A stretch of DNA of 64,000 nucleotides from Salminus brasiliensis (Eukaryota; Chordata; Actinopteri; Characiformes; Bryconidae), in NCBI RefSeq assembly GCF_030463535.1, contig NC_132878.1:39499554-39563553 (forward strand). Reading direction: 5' to 3'. The notes beneath the pieces were generated by a model. It was not told the origin of the DNA, did no database searches, and saw only the letters and a program-made list of their open reading frames with translations. The translations under genes were made by a program, and so were the position numbers. Shown one piece after another: positions 19,432 through 40,340 of this stretch (its first letter is position 1; each line of letters begins with the position of its first letter).

Positions 19432-20515
19432 TTCGTCTCACAACCAGGTGTAACTGTGATATTTGGTGCATTTAAGGCATCTAAATGGACTTTTTTTGTA
19501 AGTACTGATTGAAATCTATGAGCTGGTATTTTTGGATGTTGTATGTTGTGTATTATTGCTTTGGCCAGAATGTGGCCACTAGGGTGTGCTCATGTTTGTT
19601 TTTTGTTTTGTTTTTTAACATTTGAATGTAGAAAAGATTAAGGTCACAAAAGTTACAATTTTCCTTGTTAATTTATACACTATTGACGATGCTGAAGAGA
19701 TGCTATGCGTTTATGATAGGGGAAACATTCCATATTTTTAGGTGATTTTGAAATAAGGCCAGTGACCAGAAAGCTTTGATTACAAAGACCTAAAGTCTTA
19801 GCTTGAATGTGCAGTGCTTAAGAACACCACATTTTACTGTAACAAATTAGTAATGTTCAATCATTTGTAAAGTAATAGTACATTGCTGTAAGGCTTATGA
19901 TTTAGCTTACACCAACAGTGTATAATCTGATAGCCTATAAGCAGCCATGCTCTAGTAATTATTTTATTTGAGCCTATACTTACTATAAAACAATGTTTTT
20001 TTACATTTTACAAAACATCTCATCAATATTGAAAAGAACAGCAAAGCCTTGCCAGTATTACTTTAGTGCCTCTTGTCCAGTCAGTCAGTGCATCTTTAAA
20101 CTCTACAGTATATTAAAGCAACACAACACATATGTAACATGTTTATGTTAAAATACCAGCTTAACCACCTTGGTGTCACAATGTTGCTCTGGGCTTGGCA
20201 TGCTGCTAACTGCACTTTGGTGAAATGGGCAAAATAACACTTGCGAGAACTGTGTAACGCCACATAACCCAAGCCATATCTGTGTGAAATCCTGTAATAT
20301 CTCACCGTCCACTTTCTTCTTTCCCTTTCTGTATCTCTCAACTCATCCAGAAAAGCATGTCCTGTAACGGTGGCTTAAAGCGCGAATTACACTTCCTGAC
20401 TGTAGGGGGACCCCAGGAACAGGAAATACCAATTCTCCATAGTGTTGCTTTAAGTGTGACCTGCATTTACAGTGTAGCAGAGCGTATATATGTGTAATAA
20501 AGGAAGCAGAGACTG
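19432..20515 (+). other. taf1a: taf1a 3' UTR and flank; poly(A) signal candidate
   Basis: AT-rich, non-coding sequence after the TAA. AATAAA at 20496-20501 is a candidate polyadenylation signal, but others cannot be excluded. No gene on either strand was recognised. Confidence 0.4.
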
Positions 20516-21069
20516 AAAATGGACAAAGAAGAATTAAACCAATAAGGAGTCACAGGAAGTTACATTTAAGAAAATAAATGACCCAATCATGCAGAACTGT
20601 GGGGTTTCCTGTAGTGAATTCCAGCTGTTTTATAGATTAAAAAAAAGAAAAGGAAAAAAAAACAGACAGAGATGACCAGCCAACCTTTTCATAGAGTAAA
20701 TAGAAATGTGTACAGTATGGTTCACCAGATGACCTAAGACACAGCCGGCAGCACACATGGTCATGGATCTTGAACATGTGTTTTTTATTTAAGCTCTTGG
20801 TCCTACCAGTCAAGAAGATCATGTTTAGGTCACTTACTTGACAGAAACTGGATTGAAATGCCCACCCTTCCCATAATACATGACCTATTGTCCATGATAG
20901 CTGTTGTACCATTCAGGTTCAAGGCACTAGATTTGAAGTTTTACAAACAAACAAAACACCTAGAATGAATTATTGCACTCAAAAACAAATATGAAGCACC
21001 CAATTTTCACCCATACTATCCAATGAGCCAACTACCATATGCAAAGTATAATTTCTAGACATGCAATAA

Positions 21070-21230
21070 CATTTACATTTATAGCATTTAGCTGACACTC
21101 TTATCCAGAGCAACTTACAAGGTTACTCGTATTACAGAGGTGGGCCAATGTGGTGTTAGGAGTCTTGCCCAATGACTCTTATTGGTGTAGCGCAGCATAG
21201 TCACCCAGTCACCTGTTGCGCCACACCAAC
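21070..21230 (-). mobile_element. tRNA-derived SINE with L2-type tail, internally deleted
   Basis: Minus-strand 3' tail GTTGCTCTGGATAAGAGTGTCAGCTAAATGC(TATAAATGTAAATG) is the stem-loop tail shared with UnaL2-type LINEs. Compared with the copy at 31749-31962, the segment carrying the B box is missing. Possible target duplication CAATAA at 21064-21069 and 21231-21236. Confidence 0.75.
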
Positions 21231-21639
21231 CAATAAGCATTACTAATTGCAGAGCCTGCAAAGAATTGTCTTCACCAGACCTTCCATTAGTCGATCTCAC
21301 AAAACAGAACGCTTTTTACTGTAATACTGTAATATACACAACTGATTGCTTGGTGGGAAATGGACAAGGTCACGCTTTTCTCCTTGACACCATGTGGATG
21401 TACTTCAGTCTGGCACAACTTCATCCTTTTATTTAAAAGTCAGGGATGGCACATTTATTTCTTGTGGTCACCTGGTCCAGAATTTCAGCATTTTAAATTA
21501 TTTGCATAATATTTACAGTATCGTCACCCTAAAACTGTACTGAGGTCTAAAACAAATGAGTCATTTTTTTACTTTGCTCAAATGAGTTGAAAACATTTAG
21601 AATCAATAGAAAGTCTTCTGTACGTCTGTATAAGTTTTA

Positions 21640-22090
21640 CTGGAAAAGAAAACTCCCCACATGTTTCAAGAATATAAACTTGGCCTTCACTATTAAAATA
21701 TGGCCATCACTGCAACGGATTATGGAAGTGTGCCATGCATTAAACACCAGGCTGGAAAATGTTACAAAATATTTCTAAAGAGTTTGGAATCCTAAAAATC
21801 CTTTGTGAGGCAGATGATATGTGTGCACATTTATTTATTAAAAGTTAAAAATTCAGTAGCACTTTTAGTCTACTTAAACTAGTCATCCAGTGAAAATCAC
21901 TCCAAGGCCGCTGCAAATAATATTGCTTAAATTCACAAAGATCCCTATGGTAACATCTAAGGACACACAGACCTCTCCTGCATTGAGCAGGGTCAGTGTT
22001 CATGTGTCCAGCATCAGGCAAACCCTGAACAAGAACGGCATGCATGCCAGTATAGCAAGGAGGAAGCCACTACTCTATTCGTGGCTTTGC
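21640..22090 (+). mobile_element. Tc1-like transposase relic
   Basis: ACACCAGGCTGGAAAATGTTACAAAATATTTCTAAAGAGTTTGGAATCC corresponds to the helix-turn-helix region (AGKGYKTISKEFG type) of a fish Tc1 transposase. The next ~200 bp correspond to a later part; on the minus strand this reads GTTTGCCTGATGCTGGACACATGAACACTGACC. Many stops and deletions. Confidence 0.6.
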
Positions 22091-22979
22091 TGCCATGGGA
22101 TAATGTCAGGGTATCGATCCATGAACCCTGAAACCTAACTATAAGTGGGTCATGTAACAACACCAAAGTAAAAGTAAGTCTACAAAGAAATGGTTAAAGC
22201 AATAGGCCAAGTCAAAGACTAGTCCTTGACCCAATAGAAATCCTTCCCAATAGTGGAAAGATCTTCCACACAGTAGTAGTTAACACTCACCAACATCACT
22301 GTTGAATTGAAGCGTACATGGTACAAAAGTCCTTCCACCCACTGTGTAGGATTGATAGAATTAATAGAATGTTGTATAATTCCTCTCAATATATAAAGAT
22401 GTTATACATTTTATACTGTATAATCTATATTAATAAATGTAAAATGCTTTTGTCATATGTTTATTGAATATATATAATATATATATATAATGTTTGTTCT
22501 CTTTATCTAGTTTACAGCAGCATTATGCAAAATTGGGCTCCCCCCATATAGCTGGGGAGAATAATTGACTTTCACACCACTGCTGTAAATACACATCGTG
22601 CTTTGAGTGCATTTGTTGACAAGATGTGAGAAACAGAACCAGTAGTAAAAGTGAAAAGTAAATGGACTGATGTGGCAGAGTTCTATTATAGGTTGTTACA
22701 CAAATATGAGTAGGGTTACACAGCGTTGCATATCTGGGCCTGGAGTGGAAACCATTTTTAATCAATGGATTAGTCAATGGAGCATAAACATATTTTTAAA
22801 GCTGTTATTTTAAAGCAAAATGGCTACATAATGTTGCTTTGAGGACTTATTTAACAACATTATTTAAGATCACATTTATGCAAAATGTCAGAATTTGAAG
22901 AGCGTTCACCTACTTTCTAGTGACCTTTGTTATATAAGCTTCTGACCACCACGGAAAATTGCTGTATCACGCTATAGAA

Positions 22980-22981
22980 TA

Positions 22982-23031
<50 letters not shown>
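22980..23031. repeat. (TA)n(CA)n microsatellite
   Basis: About 19 TA units followed by (AC)n. It flanks the Tc1-like relic that starts just to the right. Confidence 0.9.
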
Positions 23032-23039
23032 ATGGGTGA

Positions 23040-23590
23040 AATAACATTTGTAGCTGAGTTGTGTATTTTTGCTGATTCCAGGTTTTTCGGTATCTTTCCA
23101 CACATGGTCCTTGGCTCTTGGACAACTCTTCTGTTGATTCTTTTCACTACTCTGGCCGAAATCTAGCGGGGAGCACCTGGTCGTGGCCGGGTTATGGTGA
23201 AATGATGTTCTTTCCACTTCCGGATTATGGCGCCAACAGTGCTCACAGGAACCCTCAGTTGTTTAGAAACTCTTCTGTAAGCGATGCCATCAGCATGTTT
23301 TCCACAAAATACGGTTGCGAAAGTCTTGCGAGAACTCACCCACCCTTTACCAATCATGAGATGTTTCTTGTGTGGCACCTTGGTAATGAGAAACCTCATT
23401 ATAGGCCATCAGTTGAACCAGCTGATATTAATTTGTAAAAGTGACAGGATTGCTTTCTAATTACTGATATATTTCAGCTGGTGACTTTCCATGGCTTTTT
23501 GCACCTCTCTTTCTTCATGTGTTCAATATTTTTGCCTTGTGTCACTTCTCAATATCACACAACATTTTTTTTGGACATGTATGTTGATTT
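23040..23590 (-). mobile_element. Tc1-like transposase relic
   Basis: The minus-strand frame at 23399-23163 contains GIAYRRVSKQLRVPVSTVGA and IIRKWKEHH followed by RPRPGAP, the DNA-binding part of a Tc1 transposase. The remainder of the catalytic region is missing, and the flanking non-coding sequence (AATTTCAGCTGGTGACTTTCC, CACCTCTCTTTCTTCATGTGTTC) belongs to the same element class. Confidence 0.75.
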
Positions 23591-23639
23591 CTTTGCATGT
23601 TGTTAAAGCATGCATGTGCTAAGAGGGTATCTTCTAGTA

Positions 23640-23960
23640 GTGTGATACAGTGTAAAGAACGAGCTGTTATGATGAACGCTTAGCGAGCTTCTCAACCAAT
23701 CGGCTCTCATGGCCAGAGCTCTCCAATGAAAACCATGTATCCTAATTTCTAATCCTGAACCCTGCCGCTGCTCTGTACACTGTGTGAATAGTTCTGGATG
23801 AATAGACCAATAGAGATGCTCTAACTTATTCAGATTAAACTTAAACTTATTTACACTGACTTCCATTCAAAGTTAAGAATGTTTATACCTGCTCCTGTAA
23901 AGTCACTATTTTGGAGATACTTGTTCTGACATCTTTGCATTTAAAAACAAATATTGGTAT
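23640..23960 (-). repeat. Dispersed repeat (ATGTATCTCCAAAAT family), inverted
   Basis: Inverted relative to the copies at 18165 and 60885. Shared blocks: CCAATGAAAACCATGTAT, CTGCTCTGTACACTGTGTGAAT, GAATAGAC, TTCCATTCAAAGTTAAGAATG. The copy at 63690-63900 is the closest match. Confidence 0.65.
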
Positions 23961-24075
23961 AAAGTATCTATCAGATCTCAACACCTGTTTGATGATTGTC
24001 TGTTTTTTAAGAAAAATCTTAAATCTGCAGGTACTGACATGATTCAGATATCGGTTTACATCTGTACACAGTGTA

Positions 24076-24466
24076 CTAAACTCTGCTGGGCAGCAGATCA
24101 CCAGTACTAGGATGGGAGTGGCACTTCTTAATGTTGTATGTTGTAGTTTTACAGTGATCCCTTCAGTAAAGACCACAAAATGATTTAGTGGATCATGCAG
24201 ACCAGACTGGAATGTAGTATCCTCTAATAAAGGATTATCTTATCTTATCTTATCTCATCTAAAATGAGAAGTTCACAATATGTATTCTGTGTAATCTCCA
24301 TCTGTACTTCAGCCTCCTTGTTTTCTCACAACCTACGTTCCAGTCTGGTCTGCGTGATCCACTGCATCATTTTGTGGTCTTTACTGAAGGGATCGCTGTA
24401 AAACTACAACATTAAGAAGTGCCACTACCATCCTAGTACTGGTGATCTGCTGCCCAGCAGAGTTTA
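24076..24466. repeat. Long inverted repeat with LINE tail in the loop
   Basis: Left arm 24076-24217 and right arm 24333-24466 are near-perfect reverse complements. Main differences are an extra ~8 nt (TATGTTGT) in the left arm and a few substitutions. The 115-nt loop contains AATAAAGGAT followed by (TATCT)n, i.e. a LINE 3' tail. RNA from either strand could form a ~130-bp hairpin. Confidence 0.9.
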
Positions 24467-25199
24467 ACTCCAACCCTCATCTAACACTCCTATCAAACAA
24501 CAGCATCTTCTTGTTGTCCCTCAATATCGATGGCTATTGCAGCTAACTTTCAGTTCCTAATGAACTAAAGATAGTTGTGTCATATATCAGCTCAGCTGGG
24601 TTTACTGATAGCTTGGTAAAGAGCATGCTTTGTGTCGAATTGCACTCCAAGATGCAGAAGAGGAAGTGGTTTGAACTTCCGCTGTAGTGTGGGTTGTAAA
24701 TGCCATACCACGCCATGTTCTTTTATTTTTCTCTCATACATTTTCAAAGCCATTTTGTCTTGATTCTAAAAGAACCTACATGTCAGATCTATTTCTAGAA
24801 AGGTGCTTCCATATCTAGAACTTGTGTTGCAGACTTTCAGACATGAATTTAGATGAAGATGCTCTATGTTCATTAATTAAGACCCTAATGGAGTAGCTGT
24901 AGCAATGGTCTGGTGTAAAAGCAAGGTAGCAAGAGCCATCAACCATAGCAACTATTGGGGGGCATCAGTACAGATCCTCCCCAATGGTCCATTCAGACCA
25001 CACACTAATTTGTCAGACTCATATTTCAGATATATTTATAGCATCAAGGCTTAGTCCAGTATAGTGCTGTATAGTGGCCATATTCACTGCCAGTCTCAGC
25101 ACACACATAACCTCAGAGGGCTCCTGTCTATGGGCTGCTGATCCCAGACCAGTAAATGGACCATTAATGTTTTTTTTTTTTTTTTTTTGGGTCGTGTTG

Positions 25200-25582
25200 G
25201 TTCAGGAGGATAAACTGGATTGTAGGTCTGGTCTGTTTTGATATGACCCCCTCACCCTTTCGTCCCTCGTTGCCGGTTTGACCAAAGAGCCTTTTGATTG
25301 GTTGTCAATGACATCACCCTCTGCCTCAATACACGGGACCCTAAGCATTGTTCAGTGAATAGCAGTCAGAAAGCAGACTTCACACTCGCTCACCCTCCAC
25401 TCTCACTCCCACCTCCCACCTCCCCCCGCCCCAACCCCGTCCCTCCCCTCTTTTATTCGGGGGTAGGTTTCGTTGTCACTCCACCGGTGACACGGATTGG
25501 CTGGTTGCGGTGTCACTCAGAAGTGCCACTTCAGCGGGCTGGGCTAACTCACTCCACATCGAGTCCGTGAGAGAGAGAGAGG

Positions 25583-25630
<48 letters not shown>

Positions 25631-25756
25631 CAGAAAGTGAAAATGAGGAGACACAGCGCAGGAGCTGGCTGGACGGTCGTCAAGTGAAATCCCCAAGAAA
25701 CGTCGGCTTCAGACGTCGGCCTTGGAGACTTCAGCCAGCGCAGATAAACGCCAAAG
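25200..25756 (+). promoter_or_regulatory. dusp10: Probable dusp10 promoter and 5' untranslated exon
   Basis: GC-rich sequence about 1-1.4 kb before the dusp10 ATG, with C-rich and GA-rich tracts. A candidate non-coding exon ends GCCAAAG before GTCAGT at 25757, and a matching acceptor (CCCCCCAG) precedes 26595, which would place 26595-26646 as 5' UTR of the coding exon. Inferred from splice motifs and composition, not from a transcript. Confidence 0.45.
25567..25629. repeat. (GA)n microsatellite in dusp10 5' region
   Basis: About 25 GA units, slightly interrupted, inside the putative 5' untranslated exon. A second (GCGC)/(GA)n tract follows at 25795-25822. Open frames across it are composition artefacts. 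Confidence 0.9.
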
Positions 25757-26646
25757 GTCAGTGCGACGTTCCGTGTTGTTTTTAAGCTGTCAGGCGCGCG
25801 CGCGAGAGAGAGAGAGAGAGAGATGGGGGGGTGGGGGAGGGGGGGTGGCGGTGGTGGCAGGGGTCGAGGAAGTAGTTTGACCATTGGACAGACAGCGGTG
25901 TAACAGCAGCGGCCACACCGAGTGTCCGAGCGCCTCTGTGTTGGAGGAGCGCGGCCACCCCTGGAGCAGGCTAGAAGGCTGTCCGAGCTCTCCTGTAGAA
26001 ACTCATTAAGAAGAAGCGAGAAGCGCTGCCATTTTGCCCGGGGACCGTTACACACTCGTCCTGCTCAGTCCTGCTCGATATGCTTTTAACTTTTTTATTA
26101 TTATTAATAATAATAATGATAATAATAATAAGCACAAATTTGTAAATTGTGTAGAAAATTGTCAGCTTGCTATGATATTTAAAAAGCCCTCCCTCCCCTC
26201 ACTTGCTGAAGTGAGTAAAAGCAGTGTGTCAGGATGCAGGATGGTGTATTACATTCTCAGCACGTCCACATGCCGCGTTTGCTAGAGGGCTGTGCTGGTT
26301 TTCAACGCGGCACCGCGGCTCCGCGGCTCAGCCTGGGCACTTGACCACGCAGGGGATGAGAGGAGGAGAGGGGTTTATTAGTCAGTGTCGTGGAGTGATC
26401 AGTTTTGCTGTCACCCTACAGAGAGACTGTAGACATGCACCTAACTGCAGTGCCTAGTGATGCATAGGGCTGCTGCACTAGTTTCCGCTGGAACTTCAGA
26501 TAGCAGCATCCATTTATATCTACACATGCTTGTCAAATGATAAATCACCACACTCCTTTTTTTGCCCCTCCTTTTTTCTCCCCTCACCCCCCAGACTGGA
26601 CAGCTGAGTTCTCTGTGGTCAGCCAGCCCTCCTCTGTGGTCTCCCC

Positions 26647-36414
<9,768 letters not shown>

Positions 36415-37494
36415 GAAGCATTTTTGTGTACTTCTCCAGAGCGGTTTCAAGCTAAGAATGGGTTCAGAAGAATCTCATGGGTTTACCTAGTGGTAAGGCC
36501 TGGATTCCGAAGCCTTGTATCTTTTTTTCTCTTTTCTCTTCTTTTTTTTTAAAGAGAATTTCTTGACGAAGGAAATGGAGAATGTTGAGCTTTGGGGATT
36601 TTTTTGTGTGGAAAATGTTCAGATCCATAGGAGAACTGTCTGGTAGTTGGATGGGGTTCAGAGGGCGAGGTGTACTTGAGCATGGACGTTCGCACATGAA
36701 GGAAAACGCATGAACCTTCTTTTGTCCCTACACATGTTTTTGGCACGTTGTCCTCCTCTCTGTGATTGGAGAAAAACACTGTGCTCTGCCTATACTGTGT
36801 CTATCAGCTGCTGGTGCTGGACAGGTTCTAAGCAGAACCTGGTCTTTTGCTTGTCAAAAAAGACGAAGACTTGTTTGGTGTGTTTTGTTCTTGTTCTATT
36901 TTTATACAGGGGTTGACCATGATGAGCCTTTATAGGCTTTACTGTGCAATAATTTCGGAGTGGAATGCAATGGGGCTTAATCTGTATATATAGGCGATGG
37001 CAGAAACCTTGCAGCTGTGTAATTACAAATTCAATCTATTTTCTTTTGTTGTTGCTCTGTTACAGTCATTATCATTGTTACATTATCATTGTTTTCATTT
37101 GAGTTCAGCTGAATGTGGTGCCATATCATTAGCATGAACATTTATTCAATTTTTACTTTCTGTTTTTTAAAGGCTAGAACGAACGTGTGTATCTTACCAA
37201 AACCATTCATGTTTCAATCATACATTATTTATAGAAATTCCCAAAAGCTGTCCAATGTTTATGTTTATGTCCCAATCACTGTATGCCGACCATACTGTAT
37301 GCCCACGAAGTAAATTTATGCTTTAGGAATTTTCATGGCACATTAATGAATATATCAGTATATATAAGTCCAGGTCTATTGTATTGTTGGTTGCTAGTTG
37401 CCATTTATTGTACTTTTGGATTATGCATCTTGATTGTCCACACCATTTGAACATTCACAGATTTCCCTTTTTCCCTTTTTTTTTCCATTTTCTG

Positions 37495-37540
37495 GTGTGT
37501 GTGTGTGTGTGTGAGTGTACGAGAGAGAGAGAGAGAGAAT
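37495..37540. repeat. (GT)n(GA)n microsatellite
   Basis: TGTG repeats followed by GAGTGTAC and (GA)n, about 1.1 kb after the dusp10 stop codon. Confidence 0.9.
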
Positions 37541-38263
37541 TAAGAGTAACAGAACCCTATGTTATTACATAATTCTCTCTTCTTTCTGCTCCACTGACTT
37601 TACTGTGTTATAACATGAGCCAACTGAAATGCTCTGACACGACCTCAAACTGGGTACAGAGCCTAAAAAAGGAGGTAAGACTATGTTAAAAGGGCAGGTT
37701 ATATTAGATGAGTGGGTAAATTTGAGCCAATATTAATTGATGCAAAATATCATTTTTGGCACTGATCTCTAAGGCTACGCTAAGCAAGTTTCTCCACACA
37801 CATACAAACATTGCTGTCACTTACAGTGATAATAGTGCCTCTACTGATGCCTTAATTCATCACAAACATTTTGTTTTCACTTCTTCTGTGTATAATGAGA
37901 TTACCAGAAACCCCCCAACTTCAGTGGGTGCAGCACCTTCTGCATCTCGACAGTGAGTGCTGTCGTGTTCAGTGCAATCAAGCTACGTTAGTTAAACAGG
38001 CCAAGAAAGAATGGCTTTTGCCACTAGGGACTAGGGATTTACACAGGTCATTTAAAATTAGTTTATAATGGAAGTACGGGTGTTGAAATAAATCTTGGCC
38101 TTGTTCAAAATGTTTCAATGCAAAGTGCACAAGAGAATAGCTTAATATTGGTATTATTTGTGACATGTGCAAACCTTTTCTCTCCATGAAAGAGAGGGAT
38201 TTTATAAATAAGGAATTTTTATTGGTGGTATATACTTAGCACAATACTATATAGGTATACACT

Positions 38264-38621
38264 GTATGTCCAAACATTTGTGGACACCCCTATTAATGAA
38301 TGCATTCAGCTAATACACACAACACAGCTTGTACGGTCTGTAAAGACGTATTGCCAATAGAATAGGACTCTCTGGAGTAGATAAACATGAACCTAGTGGC
38401 ACCATGCCTAATGTGAACTAGAGGGGTATAAAGCCCCCCAGCTCTGAGCTGTGGAGCAGAGGAAGAACTGTGTTCTATGAAATGATGGTGGTGCTCCATT
38501 CAGTACTTTTTCAATGAACAGTAGAGACAGTTACGCCAACAAAAGCAGAATAAACTTTTTTTAATTCCTTGATTTCAAAAGAAACAATGAACAAGCAGGT
38601 GTCCCAATACATTTGTCCATA
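38264..38621 (-). mobile_element. Small DNA transposon (GACAAAAGTATTGGGACA family), inverted
   Basis: Runs from TGTATGTCCAAACATTTGTGGACACCCC to GGTGTCCCAATACATTTGTCCATA, i.e. the reverse orientation of the copies at 13579 and 29541. Shared inner blocks include GGACTCTCTGGAGTAGATAA and GAACCTAGTGGCACCATGCC. Non-coding, about 358 bp. Confidence 0.8.
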
Positions 38622-38657
38622 TTGTGTGTGTGTGTGTATGTATATATATATATACAC

Positions 38658-39042
38658 ACACTATATTGACACAGGTGTATAAAATCAACCTCCTAGCCAT
38701 GCAGTTTGCCTTTACACATATCAGTGAAAGAATTCCACACTGAACCCTGGCGTGAGACTGGAATAGGAGCCACCGCTGCAACAACAAGTCAACAGGAGAA
38801 ATTTCTTTCCTCCTAGATTTTCCTTCATCAGCTGTGAGAGATATTACTGAAAAGTGGAAGCGTTTAGGAACCACAGCAACTCCAAATGTCAGACCACGTA
38901 AAGTTACAGAGCTTAGAGCATAGTGCAGAAAAGCCTCCAACACTCTGCTGCCTCAATAACTGTTCCAGACTTAGAATGGGATGTCATAAAAGCTCCTATA
39001 GGTGTAATGTTCAGGTGCCACAATCCTTTTGTCCGTATAGTA
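38658..39042 (+). mobile_element. Tc1-like transposon relic with N-terminal transposase remnant
   Basis: ATAAAATCAACCTCCTAGCCATGCAGT is the 5' leader of a common fish Tc1 element. The reading frame then contains VRDITEKWKRLGTTATP, a Tc1-transposase helix-turn-helix. It ends near CAATCCTTTTGTCCGTATAG. Internal deletion removed the catalytic part. Confidence 0.75.
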
Positions 39043-40340
39043 GATATGTATACTACCTACCCAATATTTCCAGGCTGTTTTGTTTTTCACTCTTTTTTAC
39101 CAGAGGGATGGTTAAATTGGGTCAGAATCCAATATTTATTCCTAAAATATACTCACCATAAAAACTGCACAAAATTGTATTCTCTAAATTGTTCTTAAAT
39201 TACACAGATGCTAATGCTAAAGTATTGTAATTACAATGGGCTTTAGATGAGTATTCTGAGCACTTGAAATTAAAACATCATCACTGACATCTCTCATCTC
39301 TTCTAAGGCTCTTACATTTACCATATTTAAACCACGGTCAGTGATTAAAGCTAGGTATCTGGCTACATGCTATCAAAGTATAGCAGGAGTGAAAGGGAAG
39401 GGGCAATGCATGCACCCACACTCAAAAGAGTGGACTGTGTTTTTTTTCTGATGCAAATTGAATAGGGTCAGTAGGGTTGTGCCAGCATGACAAAAGGACT
39501 ATGTGCAGTATGTAGTTATAAATTGAATTGAAATTTTAATTGAAAATCATATCAAACATATTAAATATGTGAGTTTGTTGTTACGCCCCTTTGTATCATG
39601 GAGCTATGCTGATTGCTCATTGGTTGTTTGTTTTAATGTAGCACTGTAACTCATTGTATTGTCACCCCTTCTTTGAAATTGAATTATTCTTTCCTTATGA
39701 GTTGATGTATTGTTGTTGTTATTATTATTATTATTATTATTAATAATAATAAATCTAATAGTAGATATATGCAAAGCACATTTCCAATGTGCCAATACAC
39801 TGTACAACTTCTGGGCTTTTCTGGTAAACATATTTGTGTACGCTGAAACAGTGTGAGTATTTGATTGCGCAACTGAAGCGAGACGTAACTTACATTCAGT
39901 GTCATTGTTTTGCTGTCATTGATATACTCTGTTACATGATTTTAAACTCATAACAAAAAAGCAAGGTATATTTGTCTTTGCATCACGCACACACGCGCAC
40001 ACACACGTAAGTACTATAATAGTGTGCCTGTTGTCAGATGTACTAGATCTCTATTTACCAGTTTCTGTCTATGCATTAGTTTACAACTATGGTTATCATT
40101 CATGCATATTTTTGCACTGACTCACAAAAAGGAAAGCAAGTAAAAACAGCTGTGTTTATTTTTCATCAACAAAGGTGCTATTATAATGGAGGCCTTCCAC
40201 ACCTTTTTGCATGATCTGCTCTGGTACAATAGCTACCATTCCCATTTATCCAAGCTCGTTCCCTTAATATAATGAATAAAACACTGTAATTTTCTAATGT
40301 GGGGTTTGGAAATAAACAGCTTAAAAATCAATGGATTGTG

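Larger units (their letters stand above)
20516..25200. other. Intergenic region between taf1a and dusp10
   Basis: Contains a SINE (21070-21230), Tc1-like relics (21640-22090 and 23040-23590), a (TA)n(CA)n microsatellite (22980-23031), an inverted repeat with LINE tail (24076-24466) and otherwise unassigned AT-rich DNA. No exon resembling HHIPL2, the gene found here in human, was seen. Confidence 0.6.
36415..40340 (+). other. dusp10: dusp10 3' UTR (proximal part) and downstream DNA
   Basis: No coding exon. AATAAA at 38087-38092, 40275-40280 and 40311-40316 are candidate polyadenylation signals; the last has a T-rich stretch after it, but the true 3' end is unknown. The region includes (GT)n/(GA)n at 37495-37540, two DNA-transposon copies (38264-38621, 38658-39042) and (TTA)n at 39710-39750. 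Confidence 0.45.

Noticed and set aside
23163..23399. Host gene encoding a DNA-binding protein
   Set aside because: The helix-turn-helix matches Tc1 transposases and is flanked by the non-coding parts of such an element.
25549..26055. 168-codon minus-strand ORF near dusp10
   Set aside because: It consists of Leu-Ser and Pro runs produced by (GA)n and C-rich tracts in the dusp10 5' region.
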